This document shows positions 33,000 to 45,449 of a stretch of DNA of 64,000 nucleotides, piece by piece. Location of the stretch: NCBI GenBank assembly GCA_907163345.1, contig CAJQUN010000454.1, forward strand, positions 248,001 to 312,000, written 5' to 3'. Made by a program: the position numbers and the translations under genes. The stretch's first letter is position 1; every line of letters begins with the position of its first letter. Source of the stretch: Haberlea rhodopensis. Its lineage: Eukaryota > Streptophyta > Magnoliopsida > Lamiales > Gesneriaceae. The notes under the pieces were generated by a model. The model was not told the DNA's origin. It worked only from the letters and a program-made list of their open reading frames with translations, and searched no databases.

Positions 33000-35875
33000 G
33001 TGCCTTCAATTACTAGAAACATTATCTCTATCTCTTGTTTGGACAAGTCTGGATTTTCATTTATTATAAAGGACAATTGTTGCTCCATTTATTTAAATGA
33101 TATGTTTTATGCTAGTGCACAAATGATTAATGGTCTTTATGTATTAAATCTTGATATGCCTGTCTATAACATAAATACTAAAAGGATTAAGAATAATGAT
33201 TCTAATCCTACTTATCTCCGGCATTGTCGCTTGGGCCATATAAACGAGAATCGCATATCAATACTTCATAAGGATGGAGTATTGGATTCATTTGATTTTG
33301 AATCATATGAAACATGTGAATCTTGCTTAATGGGCAAGATGACTAAAGCTCCTTTCAAGGGACATGTTGAAAGGACCAATGATTTATTGAGTCTTATACA
33401 TAGTGATGTATGTGGGCCAATAAGCACACATGCTAGAGGTGGTTTTCAATACTTCGTTACATTTACTGATGACTTCAGTAGATATGGGTATGTGTACCTA
33501 ATAAAACATAAACATGAAACCTTTGAAAAGTTCAAGGATTTCAAGAATGAAGTACAAAACCAACTTGGTAAAAGTATCAAAATCCTTCGATCAGATCGAG
33601 GAGATGAATACCTAAGCCAAGAGTTTCATGACTATCTAAAGGCGTATGGGATAGTCCCACAACTCACTCCTCCGTATACTCCACAATGGAATGGTGTATC
33701 CGAGAGGAGAAATCGAACCTTGTTGGGCATGGTTAGATCAATGATGAGTCATGCAGATCTTCCGATATCCTTTTGGGGACATGCTTTAGAAACAACAATA
33801 TTCATACTGAACCGTGTTCCATCTAAATCAGTGAAAAAGACACCATATGAGATATGGACTGGGAAACGTCCTAGTATGTCTTTTATGAAGATTTGGGGTT
33901 GTGAGGCTTTCGTGAGACGTCATGCCTCTAACAAACTTGGACCCAAATCTGATAAGTGTTTATTTGTGGGGTATCCTAAGGAAACGAAAGGATACTATTT
34001 CTATTATCCCACCGAGAACAATGTGGTTGTTGCTCGGACTGGTGTCTTTCTTGAAAGAGAATGTATTTCTAGAAAAACCAGTGGGAGACATATAGAACTT
34101 AGTGAAGTTCAACCACAAGAAAACACTGAACATGATATTGAGATGGAAAAAGAGCAGTCACCACAAGCTGTTGTGGATGAAATGCCTGCTCAAGAGACAC
34201 AAGCCCAGCGTAGGTCTGTAAGAGAACACCGGGAGCCACAGAGATATGGATTTCTTGTGACTCAACAAGGTGACTTACTACTTATTGATGAGGATGAGCC
34301 GTCATCTTATCAAGAAGCTATAATGGGCACTGATTCTGAGAAATGGCAAGAAGCCATGAAATCTGAAATGGAATCCATGTATGCAAACCAAGTATGGACT
34401 TTGGTTGACCCACCTGAAGGGGTGAGACCCATAGGGTGCAAATGGATTTTCAAGAAGAAGACCGACATGGATGGTAATGTACAAACCTTTAAAGGTCGAC
34501 TGGTAGCAAAAGGTTTCAAACAAAGTCATGGTATTGACTATGATGAAACTTTTTCACCAGTTGCCATGGTTAAATCCATTAGGATCTTACTTGCAATAGC
34601 TGCATTTCATGATTATGAAATCTGGCAGATGAATATCAAAACAGCTTTCCTTAATGAAAATCTGCTTGAGGATGTGTACATGACACAGCCCGAGGGTTTT
34701 GTCGATCCAAAGGATGCTGGAAAGATATGCAAGCTACAACGATCCATTTATGGATTGAAGCAAGCTTCTCGGAGTTGGAATCTTCGTTTTGATGATGCAG
34801 TCAAAGAGTTTGGTTTCATCAAAAACGTAGATGAACCTTGTGTCTACAAGAAGGTCAGTGGGAGCATAAATATCTTCCTAATATTGTATGTAGATGACAT
34901 ACTTCTAATTGGGAATGATATCCCTGCCTTACAATCAGTAAAGATTTGGCCAAGGAATTGCTTTTCTATGAAAGACTTGGGTGAAGCCACCTATGTATTA
35001 GGAATCAAGATCTATAGAAATAGATCGAGAAGATTATTTTGCCTAAGTCAAACTACATACATAGACAAAGTGCTAAAACGGTTTAGCATGCAAGAATCAA
35101 AGAAAGGATCCGTGCATATGACACATGGGATACATCTCTCGAAGGATCAGTGTCCTTCAACACCAGATGAGAGACAACGCATGAGTACGATTCCATATGC
35201 CTCAGCTATTGGATCTATCATGTATGCCATGATATGTACTCGTCCCGATGTTTCGTATGCTTTGAGCATGACGAGCAGATGTCAAGTTGATCCAGGTGAA
35301 AGTCACTGGATTGCAGTCAAGAACATCCTGAAGTACTTGAGAAGAACTAAGGATACATTCTTGATTTATGGAGGTGAGGAAGAGCTCAATGTAATAGGTT
35401 ACACTGATGCAAGTTTCCAAACCGACAAAGATGATTTTCGATCGCAATCAGGATATGTGTTTTGCCTAAATGGAGGTGCTGTAAGCTGGAAGAGTTCAAA
35501 GCAAGAGACAGTAGCCGATTCTACAACTGAAGCTGGATATATTGTTGCCTCAGATGCAGCAAAGGAAGCTGTTTGAATCAAGAAGTTCATTTCTGAACAT
35601 GGGGTGATGACTAGCATTCTAGATCCGATTGAACTCTATTGTGACAACAATGGAGCCAGCGCATTGGCTAAGGAACCTAGATCTCACCAAAGATCCGAGC
35701 ACATACTTCGCGTTTTCATTTCATTCGAGAAATCGTTGAAAGAGGAGATGTAAAGATATGCAAAGTACCAACAGATGATAATGTATCTGACCCATTGACA
35801 AAGCCACTGTCACAGCAGAAGCATGATCGTCATACTAGATCTCTAGGCATTAAGTATATGTCTGATTGGTCTTAG
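33000..35875 (+). pseudogene. Integrase, RT and RNase H of Copia-1
   Basis: 858 open codons from 33000 continue the polyprotein (the first codon is GTG, not a true start). Order: GAG-pre-integrase (RHCRLGHINENR...CESCLMGK), integrase core (HSDVCGP, TDDFSRYGYVY, NGVSERRNR), RT (GCKWIFKKK, RLVAKGF, YVDDILLIGND) and RNase H (YTDASFQTD, SGYVFCL). TGA at 35574-35576 falls where Trp is expected (VW/IKK), and a further shift occurs near 35705. The C-terminus reads to about 35875, just before the polypurine tract GTGGGAGATT and the 3' LTR. Confidence 0.92.
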
Positions 35876-35890
35876 TGCAAGTGGGAGATT

Positions 35891-37355
35891 TGTTGGGATA
35901 TGCCCTAAGACAAGTCATTAGATGATTGTTTATGACATACAATGTATTATGATTTTATAAATGGCAAATCATTATTATATATTATTCGAATATCTGTGCA
36001 ATATGAATTGATATATAAGTTAATGTCCTTAGAATAATATTGTATTATTCTTAAAGATTGTCCCTAGCCAAGTATTATCATAAATCAGGATAATGATAAT
36101 ACATTGAGACTAGTATGTTTTGATTGATGAATTGTTCATGGATGTGAGATATCAAATCAACACATGGGTACATGTTAGAGAACAATGTACTGGACAGACC
36201 CACCATGAGAATGCTACATGGATAGTTATATGAGTGTCATAAGCAATTCTCATAGTGATAATAATGTATGTAATCCTTACGACTTGAGATCATCAGATAT
36301 CCCAACATAAGGAGTTATGTATCTTGATATTGTCAAACGTTACCTGTAACAGGGTAAACTACAAAGGCAGCTATTGGATACACTACGAATTATGTAGAGG
36401 GATGTTGATTGATCAAGATAGGATTTGTCCCTCCTATATAACAGGAGCAGTGTTTGGGCCCTTGATCAAGTAAGACTAAAATGCATGGCCGTGCTCGAAT
36501 AAGTCGATATGTGATATCGAGCTTATTCATTTATTCTAGGTCTACTTGGGGATCAAGAAATAGAGATTGAATATACGAGTATGACTATTCCATGACTCGT
36601 GTTCAATCTAAACACATGGACAAAGGGATTAAGTTATATGGTTAATATTATCACAAGTTCTAAGGTTATGTCGAGTCAATGACATTCTTGTAATTTGGGT
36701 AGCCTTGATGTGTTGCTAGATACCGCTCATTTCTTGTGACATAAAATGAGATTTTATGTCACTGCCAACATTGCAAGATCATATCGGGTCACACAAAAGA
36801 TTAAATCGATAAAGGGAATTAAATTCATTGGATGAATTAATTAATTAAGAAGAGTCTTAATTACATGATTATAAGGATTTAATTAAATCATGGGTTTGGG
36901 CCCATGAGGCTTTGTGAAAGCCTTTAATTAAATCATATATAATTTGATAACAAGGTGATTAATTAGATTAATCCAAAATATCAAAAACCTAGCCACCAAC
37001 ATAAGAAGCTCTCGGCCACTTCTCAAACAAAAGGGATTTCTCGGCCGCCGCCTTGATCTTTTGTGTTTCCGGCCATCTTCATTCGATTTAGAATCGTGTG
37101 TGGTTATTGTTCCGGTTTAAGAACGAGTCTAGCAACTTGTTCTTAAATCCCCTTTTCATTTTGATCGTGTGGATACCGTAGAGACGAAGGTGTACATGTT
37201 CGTTTGTGACTCGTGGTGCTACAACGAGGATTCAGCATCAAACACGCTACAAGGGTGAGACTCTTTAATCATTCCGATATGAATACTCTGTATAGGTCAT
37301 CGGTTAGGCATCCAAATTTTATTTCCGCTGCGCATTGCTTGTTGGATTCCTTACA
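35891..37355 (+). repeat. 3' LTR of Copia-1
   Basis: 1,465 bp direct repeat of 17631-19095, followed by target-site copy ATATG at 37356-37360. Confidence 0.96.
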
Positions 37356-37546
37356 ATATGGTGGCAAATACACTGTTGAGAATTGTACGATGTGATCCTT
37401 TGTACGAGATTAAGTATGTACGGGAGAATGTTAAAGATAAATATGGCTATGATATCTCGTATACAAAGGCATGTCGAAGTTTGCAACGTGCAATGGAAAT
37501 ATTTATGGTACATGGGAGAGCTCCGTACGTCTACTTCCAAAATACA
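37356..37546 (+). pseudogene. Mutator-like transposase fragment, part 2
   Basis: Resumes the frame of 17442-17630 through the duplicated ATATG: ATG GTG GCA AAT gives MVANTLLRIVRCDP. It continues KYVRENVKDKYGYDISYTKAC, the MuDR-type motif before the DDE domain. An extra base near 37498 shifts the frame; the next frame then reads IYGTWESS...LPKYM, as expected for this family. It ends exactly at the Gypsy-3 LTR (37547). The catalytic domain is missing. Confidence 0.83.
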
Positions 37547-39803
37547 TGTGAGGGACCAACCCTAATTATGTGATTAATTATCACACAATGATAATTATAG
37601 CGTAAACATCGAAAGATTAGTGTAAAATTTATCAACATGTGGCCCTAAAAATTTCGACATGACCTCATCACACAAGGAGCATACCACCCATAGCAGTAGA
37701 CCTATACTGAAAATATATAAATACCACCAGCTTCATATCCATCAACACAAACCAACATAAACAAATCAAACTATTAAGCACATATCCATACTGGGCGAAA
37801 ATAAACTAAATATACATAAACTCCTCACACTCCAGGGACACACCCCTGGTACATATACTACTGGGATAAGAAGGAAAATAAACCTATCAAGTGTGGCTCA
37901 CACCGGATGTACCCTGTCTGAGATGCTGACCATCTGTACTACCTATCATTGTCCACACACAAAGACAACAACAGCCCCCTTGGGGGTGAGCCAAAGCCCA
38001 ATATGGAACGATCATAGAATATAGAACATGTATCTATAAAATGTGATATATGATGCAATGCAATGCATACCATGTCATGTTGGTATCATATCATAAACCC
38101 ATCCACTAGGTATAACTGACTCAATAAACGAAATCCAACCATATCAGAATAGCTCGAGCCTGTCAAGCCTATAGGGTATCCAGACGGATGGACGTAGGCA
38201 AAGCGCCACCACCCAAGGTCCTGACATCACATTATCATATAGGGATATCCAGACGGATGACATCAGCAAGGTGCAACCAATCCCCGTCTCAACAAATCAT
38301 ATCAATCAAAGGGAACCACGAATCCCTATGCCTATCGGGCCATGTAATACCGACATAGTATCGCAGTACCAATCCCCAATGATCGATATCAGAATCCAAG
38401 AAATATCAGGGTATTCAAGGATCATAGCTCAACATGTATGTCATGCATCGATGTATGTATCAAAATGATGTGTGTTAACAAAACATTTATTTTTATACAC
38501 CGATGTACCAATCTAAATGACATGATGAATGCCACATAATTTAAATAAAATCACGTAGCCATATAATCTCACACAAGTCACATAATTCAACAAATCATAC
38601 ATAATATAATACAGATACCTGTCGTGTGTTATCCGATCGCAACATACCTTTATTCCGTCTGACTCACACTTGATGCCGGTCGACCAGTGAATGAAATTGC
38701 ACTACAAAAAAAATTAATTTACACAACTGAAAATACAAAATCAGTTCAACGATTCATCAATTTTCTCTATCTTACCAATTCTTGCCCTCAAATTTGTTTT
38801 TATTACTTTTCGATTCCTACCATTTTAGCTCCTTAATTATTGTTGTATATGTATGCTTTTATTGGTTCAATCCTAACTAGAAACAAATAGTGACTTAATT
38901 TTACAATAACACATACATATAGTGCTATAATTAATCTATATAATCCAAGCACTAATAGAACTAACTCATAAAATTTTACTTAGGTGTTTAACCTCTATCT
39001 CTGTATCACAATATTAGAGTAACCATTTTTAACCACTTTAAATCATAATTCATGTACTATAATAAGTACTCCTTGTTAACCTCCAATTTCTGTTACAGTA
39101 CAAATATATGTTATTATGGTGTAGTCCTTACTAAACTCTATATTTAGTTTCTTCATTTCATTCCTTGGTTTATCATTTAAAAAAATATTAATTTCTTGAT
39201 AAAATTAATATACTTCCATTTTCATAGTTGATCGTCAAGTTCAGTACTTTTATATTTAAATCATTCACTTCAAACTCTAAGAAACGAGAAATGCTTACTT
39301 TATTCATGAATTAATATAAAATACGATATATTGTCAAGACTCCATTTGTTTTCTACTCACACGTTTACTCCACCGCTTGCCACACCATTTAGGTTTTGGA
39401 AATACTAGTGACGTAGATATCATAGTAGGTAGGTGAATAGGTCATCAGATTAATCCACTTGACCATGTTTTCCTCTTAGTTATTAAACATCAAATACATA
39501 GATACATGGCTTAGGTGCATGACACGTATGTGCCAATCACATGAATCAAAATAGCATAAAGGTGTTGAATCAATGTGTGTACACATCCACACATGAGTTC
39601 ATATTATTAACATTAAACTAATGTCTTGAAATGAATTCGAATAGTGTACAAATATATTTGTATTTTTATTTTTTTGTTTTGATCCAACTATCAATTGACA
39701 TTTATATTATCAATTTGACTTCTAATTAATTAACTTCTCATTAATGATTAGTTAATTCCAAAATTATGTTTAATTAACGTTAATCAAATTTCGGGGTATC
39801 ACA
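37547..39803 (-). repeat. 3' LTR of Gypsy-3, complete
   Basis: 2,257 bp, TGTGAGGGAC to GGGGTATCACA on the plus strand, followed by the polypurine tract in reverse (TCTATTCCCCACTTAAG, 39804-39820). 37547 to about 38690 aligns to 46016-47163; the remainder has no partner in the window. Confidence 0.93.
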
Positions 39804-40024
39804 TCTATTCCCCACTTAAGAAGATTTCGTCCCAAAATCTCAAGCATACATACATATTAAATTACAAGTATATATCATATCACCAGTCATAATACATATC
39901 AAAACTAAATCAGAATACAGGTCATAACATAAAACAGGATACATGGAATACAATGGAGCAGAATCAAACAAATGCGGATAAGCATCTTGCTTTCCAATTC
40001 CCACGTTGATTCTTCTACACCATG

Positions 40025-40460
40025 TCATGTCCATTGTACTCGTACTAATGGAATAGTTTTGTTACGTAATACTTTATCTTTCCGATCCAAAATACAAACG
40101 GGATATTCAACATAGCATAACGAAGGATCAAGTTCGACCTCGTCAGGTTGAAGTACATGTGATGGATCAGGTTCATATTTCCGCAACATAGAAACATGAA
40201 ATACATCGTGAATGGCAGATAAAGATGGAGGTAGTGCCAATCGATAAGCAAGATCTCCAACTCGATCAAAGATCTCATATGGGCCAACATATCAAGGTGA
40301 TAGTTTGCCTCGCATGCCAAAACGTACAGTGCCTCGAAATGGAGATATTACGATCACCTTTCTGAAATTCTAAGGGTCGTCTTCGCTTGTTAGCATAACT
40401 TGCTTGACAATCTTGTGCGGCCTTCATACGCTGTCTAATTAACTGAACTTTTTCATTCAT
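40025..40460 (-). pseudogene. Integrase C-terminus and chromodomain region of Gypsy-3
   Basis: Two overlapping broken frames: EKVQLIRQRMKAAQDCQASY (40275-40460) and ALPPSLSAIHDVFHVSMLRK through LVRVQWT (40025-40240). They match residues about 1285-1440 of the Gypsy-1 polyprotein. The chromodomain-like end is cut by stops. Confidence 0.85.
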
Positions 40461-40540
40461 TTGTTATATCATATCAGGTCCAGTCAACTGTTTTTCTTCC
40501 CAGAATTAAGGTGATCTACATCGTCTTCCATATAATGCTT

Positions 40541-41068
40541 CTAACGGTGCCATACCAATGCTCGTCTGTAGCTATTATTATAAGAAAATTCCACCAACGG
40601 CAAAGCTTCTTTCCAACCAATATTAAAATCCATCACCACAGCACGTAGCATATCTTCAAGAGTTTGAATAGTACGTTTTGTTTGGCCATCAGTCTGAGGA
40701 TGATAAGCAGTACTCATTGCCAAACGCATACCCATAGCATCTTGAAAAATACTCCAAAATTTAGAAGTAAATCTAGGATCACGATCAGAAACGATTGAGG
40801 CAGGCACACCGTGCAGTCTCACAATATTCTCGATATACAAACGAGCCATCTTTTTATATGGATAAATCCACTCATACGGAATGAAATGTGCAGATTTAAA
40901 AAGTCGGTCAATAATAACCCAAATAGCATCACAACCTCTAGGTGATCGAGGGAGATGGGTTACAAAATCCATAGCAATGTGTTCCCAATTCCATTGGGGA
41001 ATTTCAAGACTATGAAGTAACCCTCCAGGTTTCATTCGTTCGGTTTTTACCTGTTGCAAACCAAACAT
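40541..41068 (-). pseudogene. Integrase core of Gypsy-3, catalytic Glu replaced
   Basis: Contains AMDFVTHLP and SDRDPRFTSKFW (first two catalytic Asp) and YHPQTDGQTKRTIQTLED, where the third catalytic residue is Lys (codon at 40676-40678) instead of Glu as in Gypsy-1 and Gypsy-2. Spacing from the second Asp is the usual 35 residues. Strand transfer would be abolished even without the frame breaks. Confidence 0.9.
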
Positions 41069-41439
41069 TTGGAAATAAATTCAGCAATATCCTTCTTCAT
41101 ACGTCTCCACCAGAATTGAAGTCTCAAAGTCATATACATCTTTCATCCTCTATGGTGGATACTATATTTGCTACAATGTGCTTCACGAAGAAGGGCGGAT
41201 TTCAAATCAGAATTATCAGGAACAATCAACCGACCATTAAGTTGTAAAGAACCATCATATGATATCTGAAAGCCAGAAGGATGTCATGCAGATACAAGTT
41301 CTTTAGATTTCTGAGTTTGAGAATCATTTCGTTGGGCTTTCTTGGAAATCAATTTCGGCTCAACTTGTAATTCAAAAATAGTGACAGAATTCCCATGTGA
41401 GTGAAAAGTCCAGCCAGAAGTTCAGATATCCTCATGTAC

Positions 41440-41823
41440 TTAAGCGATACGAACAGAAGCTAGAATAGAATCATGAACTTTACGGCTAAGGGCATCCGCG
41501 GTAACATTTACTTTTCCAGGGTGATATTGAATCTCACAATCGAAGTCCTTCAACAGATCCATCCACCTACGTTGCCTCATATTAAGATCGGATTGAGAGA
41601 ATAGATATTTCAAGCTCTTGTGGTCCGAATAAATAACAAACTTTTCCCCGTATAAATAATAGCGCCAAATTTTTAAAGCAAAAGCAATTGCTGCCAATTC
41701 CAAATCATGTACAGGGTATGGATTTTCATGAGATTTAAGTTGGCAAGACGCATAAGCAACCACTCGACCATGTTGCATCAGTACACAACCTAAACCTTTT
41801 AAAGACGCATCTGTGCATACCAC
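41440..41823 (-). pseudogene. RNase H of Gypsy-3
   Basis: Reads CTDASLKGLGCVLMQHG, DLELAAIAFALKIWRYYLYG and SDHKSLKYLFSQ, the RNase H of Ty3/Gypsy pol. It is separated from the RT by frame breaks around 41824-41933. Confidence 0.9.
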
Positions 41824-41933
41824 ATATCCTCCGGTACCTGAAGGAATGGTAAGTACATGTGCAGTGGTCAGTCTCGTCTTCAGTTCAGAAAACTTGCTTC
41901 ACACTCATCTGACCAAATAAATTTCTGATTTTT

Positions 41934-42563
41934 CTATGTCAGCTGAGTAATATGTTTAGCAATTTTGGAAAACCCTTTAATAAAACGACGATAATAACCA
42001 GTTAAACCCATGAAGCTTCGGACCTCAGGAACATTAGTAGGTCTTGGCCAGTTTAACACTGCTTCAACCTTAGTTGGATCAATAGAAATGCCATGTCGAG
42101 AAATGACGTGGCCCAAGAATACCACCTTGTCCCTCCAGAATTCACATTTGGACAATTTGGCATAAAGATGTTCGGTGCGAAGAGTTTGAAGTACCAACTT
42201 CAAATGTTCAACATGCTCCTCTTCGGATTTCGAATAGACAAGAATGTCATCAATAAAGAGGATAGTGAATCGATCTAAGAAATCCCGGAAAACTCGATTC
42301 ATTATGTCCATAAAGACAGCAGGAGCATTAGTGAGACCAAATGGCATGACCAAGAACTCATAATGACCATACCTGGTACGAAAAGCAGTTTTAGGCACAT
42401 CTTCATGTCGAACTCGTACTTGATGATAACCAGAACGAAGATCAATTTTTGAGTAGATAGAAGTGCCCTGAAGTTGATCGAATAAATCATCGATACTAGG
42501 CAATGGGAATTTATTTTTCACAGTTGCCCGATTCAGTTGCCTATAATCGATGCACATTCGCAT
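41934..42563 (-). pseudogene. Reverse transcriptase of Gypsy-3
   Basis: 209 open codons: MCIDYRQLNRATVKNKFPLP, SIYSKIDLRSGYHQVRVR, LVMPFGLTNAPAVFM, FIDDILVYSKSEEEH and FMGLTGYYRRFI, covering most RT motifs including the catalytic Asp pair. The N-terminal part (42564-42800) continues in other frames (APVLF, YIxPSVSPWG remnants). Confidence 0.91.
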
Positions 42564-42809
42564 GGTATCGTCTTTCTTTCGAACAAATAGAACTGGAGCT
42601 CCCCAAGGCGATACACTCGGTCAAATATATCCTTTATCGAGAAGATCCTGTAATTGTTCTTTCAATTCCAACGGTGCCAACGATAAGGAGCTTTGGAAAT
42701 AGGTGCAGTACCCGGAATAAGAACAATACTGAATTCAACTTCTCGGTGAGGAGGAAAACTAGGAATCTCATCGGGAAAAACATCAGGAAATTCTTTTGCT
42801 ACAGGAATA

Positions 42810-43225
42810 TCAGATAAAGGGGCTCCTTTTTCGATACATCCACAACATAGATAAGAAAACTCTCAATTCCACTAAACAAAAGCCGGGACATCTCAAGAGA
42901 GATACCAATGGAATTTTGGCTTGGGAACCCTTGCCATAGAAATTCCACTTAGGTCCATCAACTGGTCGGAATCGGACTACCCCATGACAACAATCAACAG
43001 TAGCTCGATTGGTAGAGAGAACATCTATGCCGACAATGCAATCAAAGTCGTGCATAGGGAGGACAATAGAACGGTATCCTCATAGATTAACACACAATAA
43101 TACACAACCTGCTCAGATAAGATAATTATCCCTGCTGGCGTGGCTATTGACAAAATATCATCTAATGATGTACAGATAATATCATGTGATGCAACAAATG
43201 CATGCGATATGAATGAGTGGGATGT
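42810..43225 (-). pseudogene. Protease remnant of Gypsy-3
   Basis: MHDFDCIVGIDVLSTNRATVDC (42990-43055) matches the C-terminal half of the Gypsy-1 protease (DFDCILGIDVLNRY). The active-site half lies in broken frames at 43060-43225. Confidence 0.78.
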
Positions 43226-43968
43226 TCATGTATCAAATAACACACGTGCAGGATAATCACATAATGTGCAAATACCTGCAATACTACCACCAGGAGCCTC
43301 CTTTGCCTGATCTTCAGTCATGGCGTACACTTTGGCCTGAGGAGGACCCGAAACAGTCTGACCTCGAGATCCTCGGTACTGTGGAACATTCGACTGCTGA
43401 AATGATGGCATAGGAGTAATAAGAATAGTATGAACAGTAGGTCTATAAGTACTGGAGCCACCAGGAAATCGTGGATGAGGTTGCAAAGAACCCATGCCTC
43501 GGTTAGGACAAATACGTGCAAAGTGACCTTCCTGCCCACATATAAACATGTACCTCGTACCCTATAACACTGTTCTGTCAGATGTCTCCCACCACAATGA
43601 TTACAAGAAGGACTAGTATAAAACCTTCTTTGTCCACTAGAACCGGAAGATGATGAAGCAGAAGAGCCTTTCTTCTTGAATATTTTACCCTTAGGACGCA
43701 AAGTAAACTGTTGAGTAGATACTGGAGACGGAGGAAGAAACTATGGACCTCCCCGTCTAAGTCCTGATTCTACCATCTTCGCTCGCTCTACCGCATCAGC
43801 ATAAATAGTAGGGGAGCCAGCAGTCACCAAAGTAAACAGGGTATGATGCAACCCATTGACAAACCTATTAAATTTTGCCTTTGGGTTTGCTGCCACATGT
43901 GGTGCATATTTCAACAGAATAGAGAATTTTGAGGCATATTCTTTAACTGTCATGTTTCTTTGTCGCAA
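43226..43968 (-). pseudogene. Gag C-terminal part of Gypsy-3 with zinc knuckle
   Basis: RQRNMTVKEYASKFSILLKY (43968 leftward), then CNHCGGRHLTEQC and, in a shifted frame, CGQEGHFARICPN. Corresponds to Gypsy-1 residues about 100-300. Joined in the ancestor to 45450-45826, now separated by the solo LTR. Confidence 0.88.
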
Positions 43969-44017
43969 ATTATTAAATTCATTTTCCTGAGCAGTATAGT
44001 ATGATGGAGGTGAATAC

Positions 44018-45449
44018 TGATCGCTTTTATTTTAAACAATTAATTCCAGTGTAGCGATTTTATACTGCAAGTGCACGATGTCAAGTTTTAGTATATTGAT
44101 TTAGAAATAGGGATGTCGTACCCACAGGGACTAACGTATAAGTACCAAATAAAACTAGAAGATTTATATTTAGCCTACAAAATATATACATAGTTAACTA
44201 ATAAAAACTTAAATACTGTAAATTAAATCAACTCCTTTGAAGATGCGAAGGAATTTCACTCGAGAAATTTATCACGATGTCGGTTCACTTGTGCTATCGT
44301 CAATGATTTGTTTGTAAAAACAATTACTAACCAATTAATTCTTAAGGCGACAAATTCCCGTAAAATAATCAATACACTTTCTCAAGCTATATTGAAACTA
44401 ATATTAAATTGAAATAATTAACTCCCGTTCACTTAAACCAATTTAATATTGCATAAATCTCGATGAAAATCGTTAACTTTAAATCTTTCAATTCAAAGTG
44501 ATCACATATGTGATTTAATCTCTCGATCTAAATATTTAACATACAACATGATTTATTATAGCGTATTATAATTTTATCTCTCGATCTCAATTATAATTCA
44601 CAAATCAATCAAAGGTAGCAAGGCTTTGATAGCATTAAAAATATAAATCATGCACAAAAGAATTAATCCACTCTATAAACATTCAAATCATTAACTCAAT
44701 CACAATCTTCCCTAACCTTGATAAAATAAACTTATTTTATATTCAAATCAAACTAATATGATGAATAATTGTTTCTCAACCTCATAAACATCAATAAATT
44801 CAAAAATCAAAATAAATAAAGTTTAGAAGTGCGATAACGTAGGAGTTGAATCCGTGCGTTGAAACGTTACTTCTTCCCTTGCTTCCTTCACTTCAAAGGC
44901 TTTTCTCTTAAATTTTGTATGGATGTTGGAGGATGATTTATGGTGTGTGATGGAAGTGTTCCCAATAGATCAAACTCAATCAAGTCTTTTTTTTTTCTTC
45001 TGAAAATTCTGTTGCTCGATCGATCGGTTAATTGTCTCGATCGATCGAGCCCTCTGATTTCTCGTCCCTGACTTTTTCTGCCTCGCTCGATCGATCGAGC
45101 GTCAACTTCCGATCGACCGAGCACTCTTCAATCTCGCTTGATAAATCTCTGCCATGCTCGATCGATCGAGCTAAATTGCCGCTCGATCGAGCTCCTCTTT
45201 TTCTTGTTGATCTCTGCCTCCTTCGATCGATCGAGCTCCGCTTCCGATCGATCGGTTATGTCAGATTCCAAATTCTTCATTTCTTGCCTCGGTTTGATCC
45301 GTTTTCGTCTTTCTAGCTTAATTCTTCCACTTCCCACCTAGATTCCTAAAACAAACAAATAAATACAAAAAAGCGTAACATCATCCAAGAATCAACACGC
45401 AAATATATACATATCATTACAAAAATACACGTAATATTCATTCTTATCA
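44018..45449. mobile_element. Solo LTR in Gypsy-3 gag
   Basis: 1,432 bp, TGATCGCTTTTATTTT to TTCTTATCA, with target duplication AATAC at 44013-44017 and 45450-45454. It interrupts gag between the QFLEQY codons (right side) and the PPSYYTAQENEF codons (left side). No primer site or coding domain was seen. It carries a CGATCGATCG array at 45017-45254. Orientation and family unassigned; the small frames in the array are artefacts. Confidence 0.85.
45017..45254. repeat. CGATCGATCG array (solo LTR in Gypsy-3)
   Basis: Eight sites, mostly CTCGATCGATCGAG or close variants, plus decayed forms (CCGATCGACCGAG, GCTCGATCGAGC). Flanks favour CTCGAT/ATCGAG, unlike the GCGATCGATCGC form of Gypsy-1 and Gypsy-2. 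Confidence 0.95.

Larger units (their letters stand above)
17631..37355 (+). mobile_element. Copia-1, Ty1/Copia retrotransposon containing nested elements
   Basis: LTRs 17631-19095 and 35891-37355, TGTTGGGATA to CCTTACA. The target duplication ATATG is intact at 17626-17630 and 37356-37360. Removing Gypsy-2 (20753-31834 plus one 5-bp duplication) leaves about 8.6 kb. Pol order protease-integrase-RT-RNase H is Copia-type. It sits inside a Mutator-like transposase frame. Gag and pol carry at least three frameshifts and two stops, so it is inactive. Confidence 0.96.
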
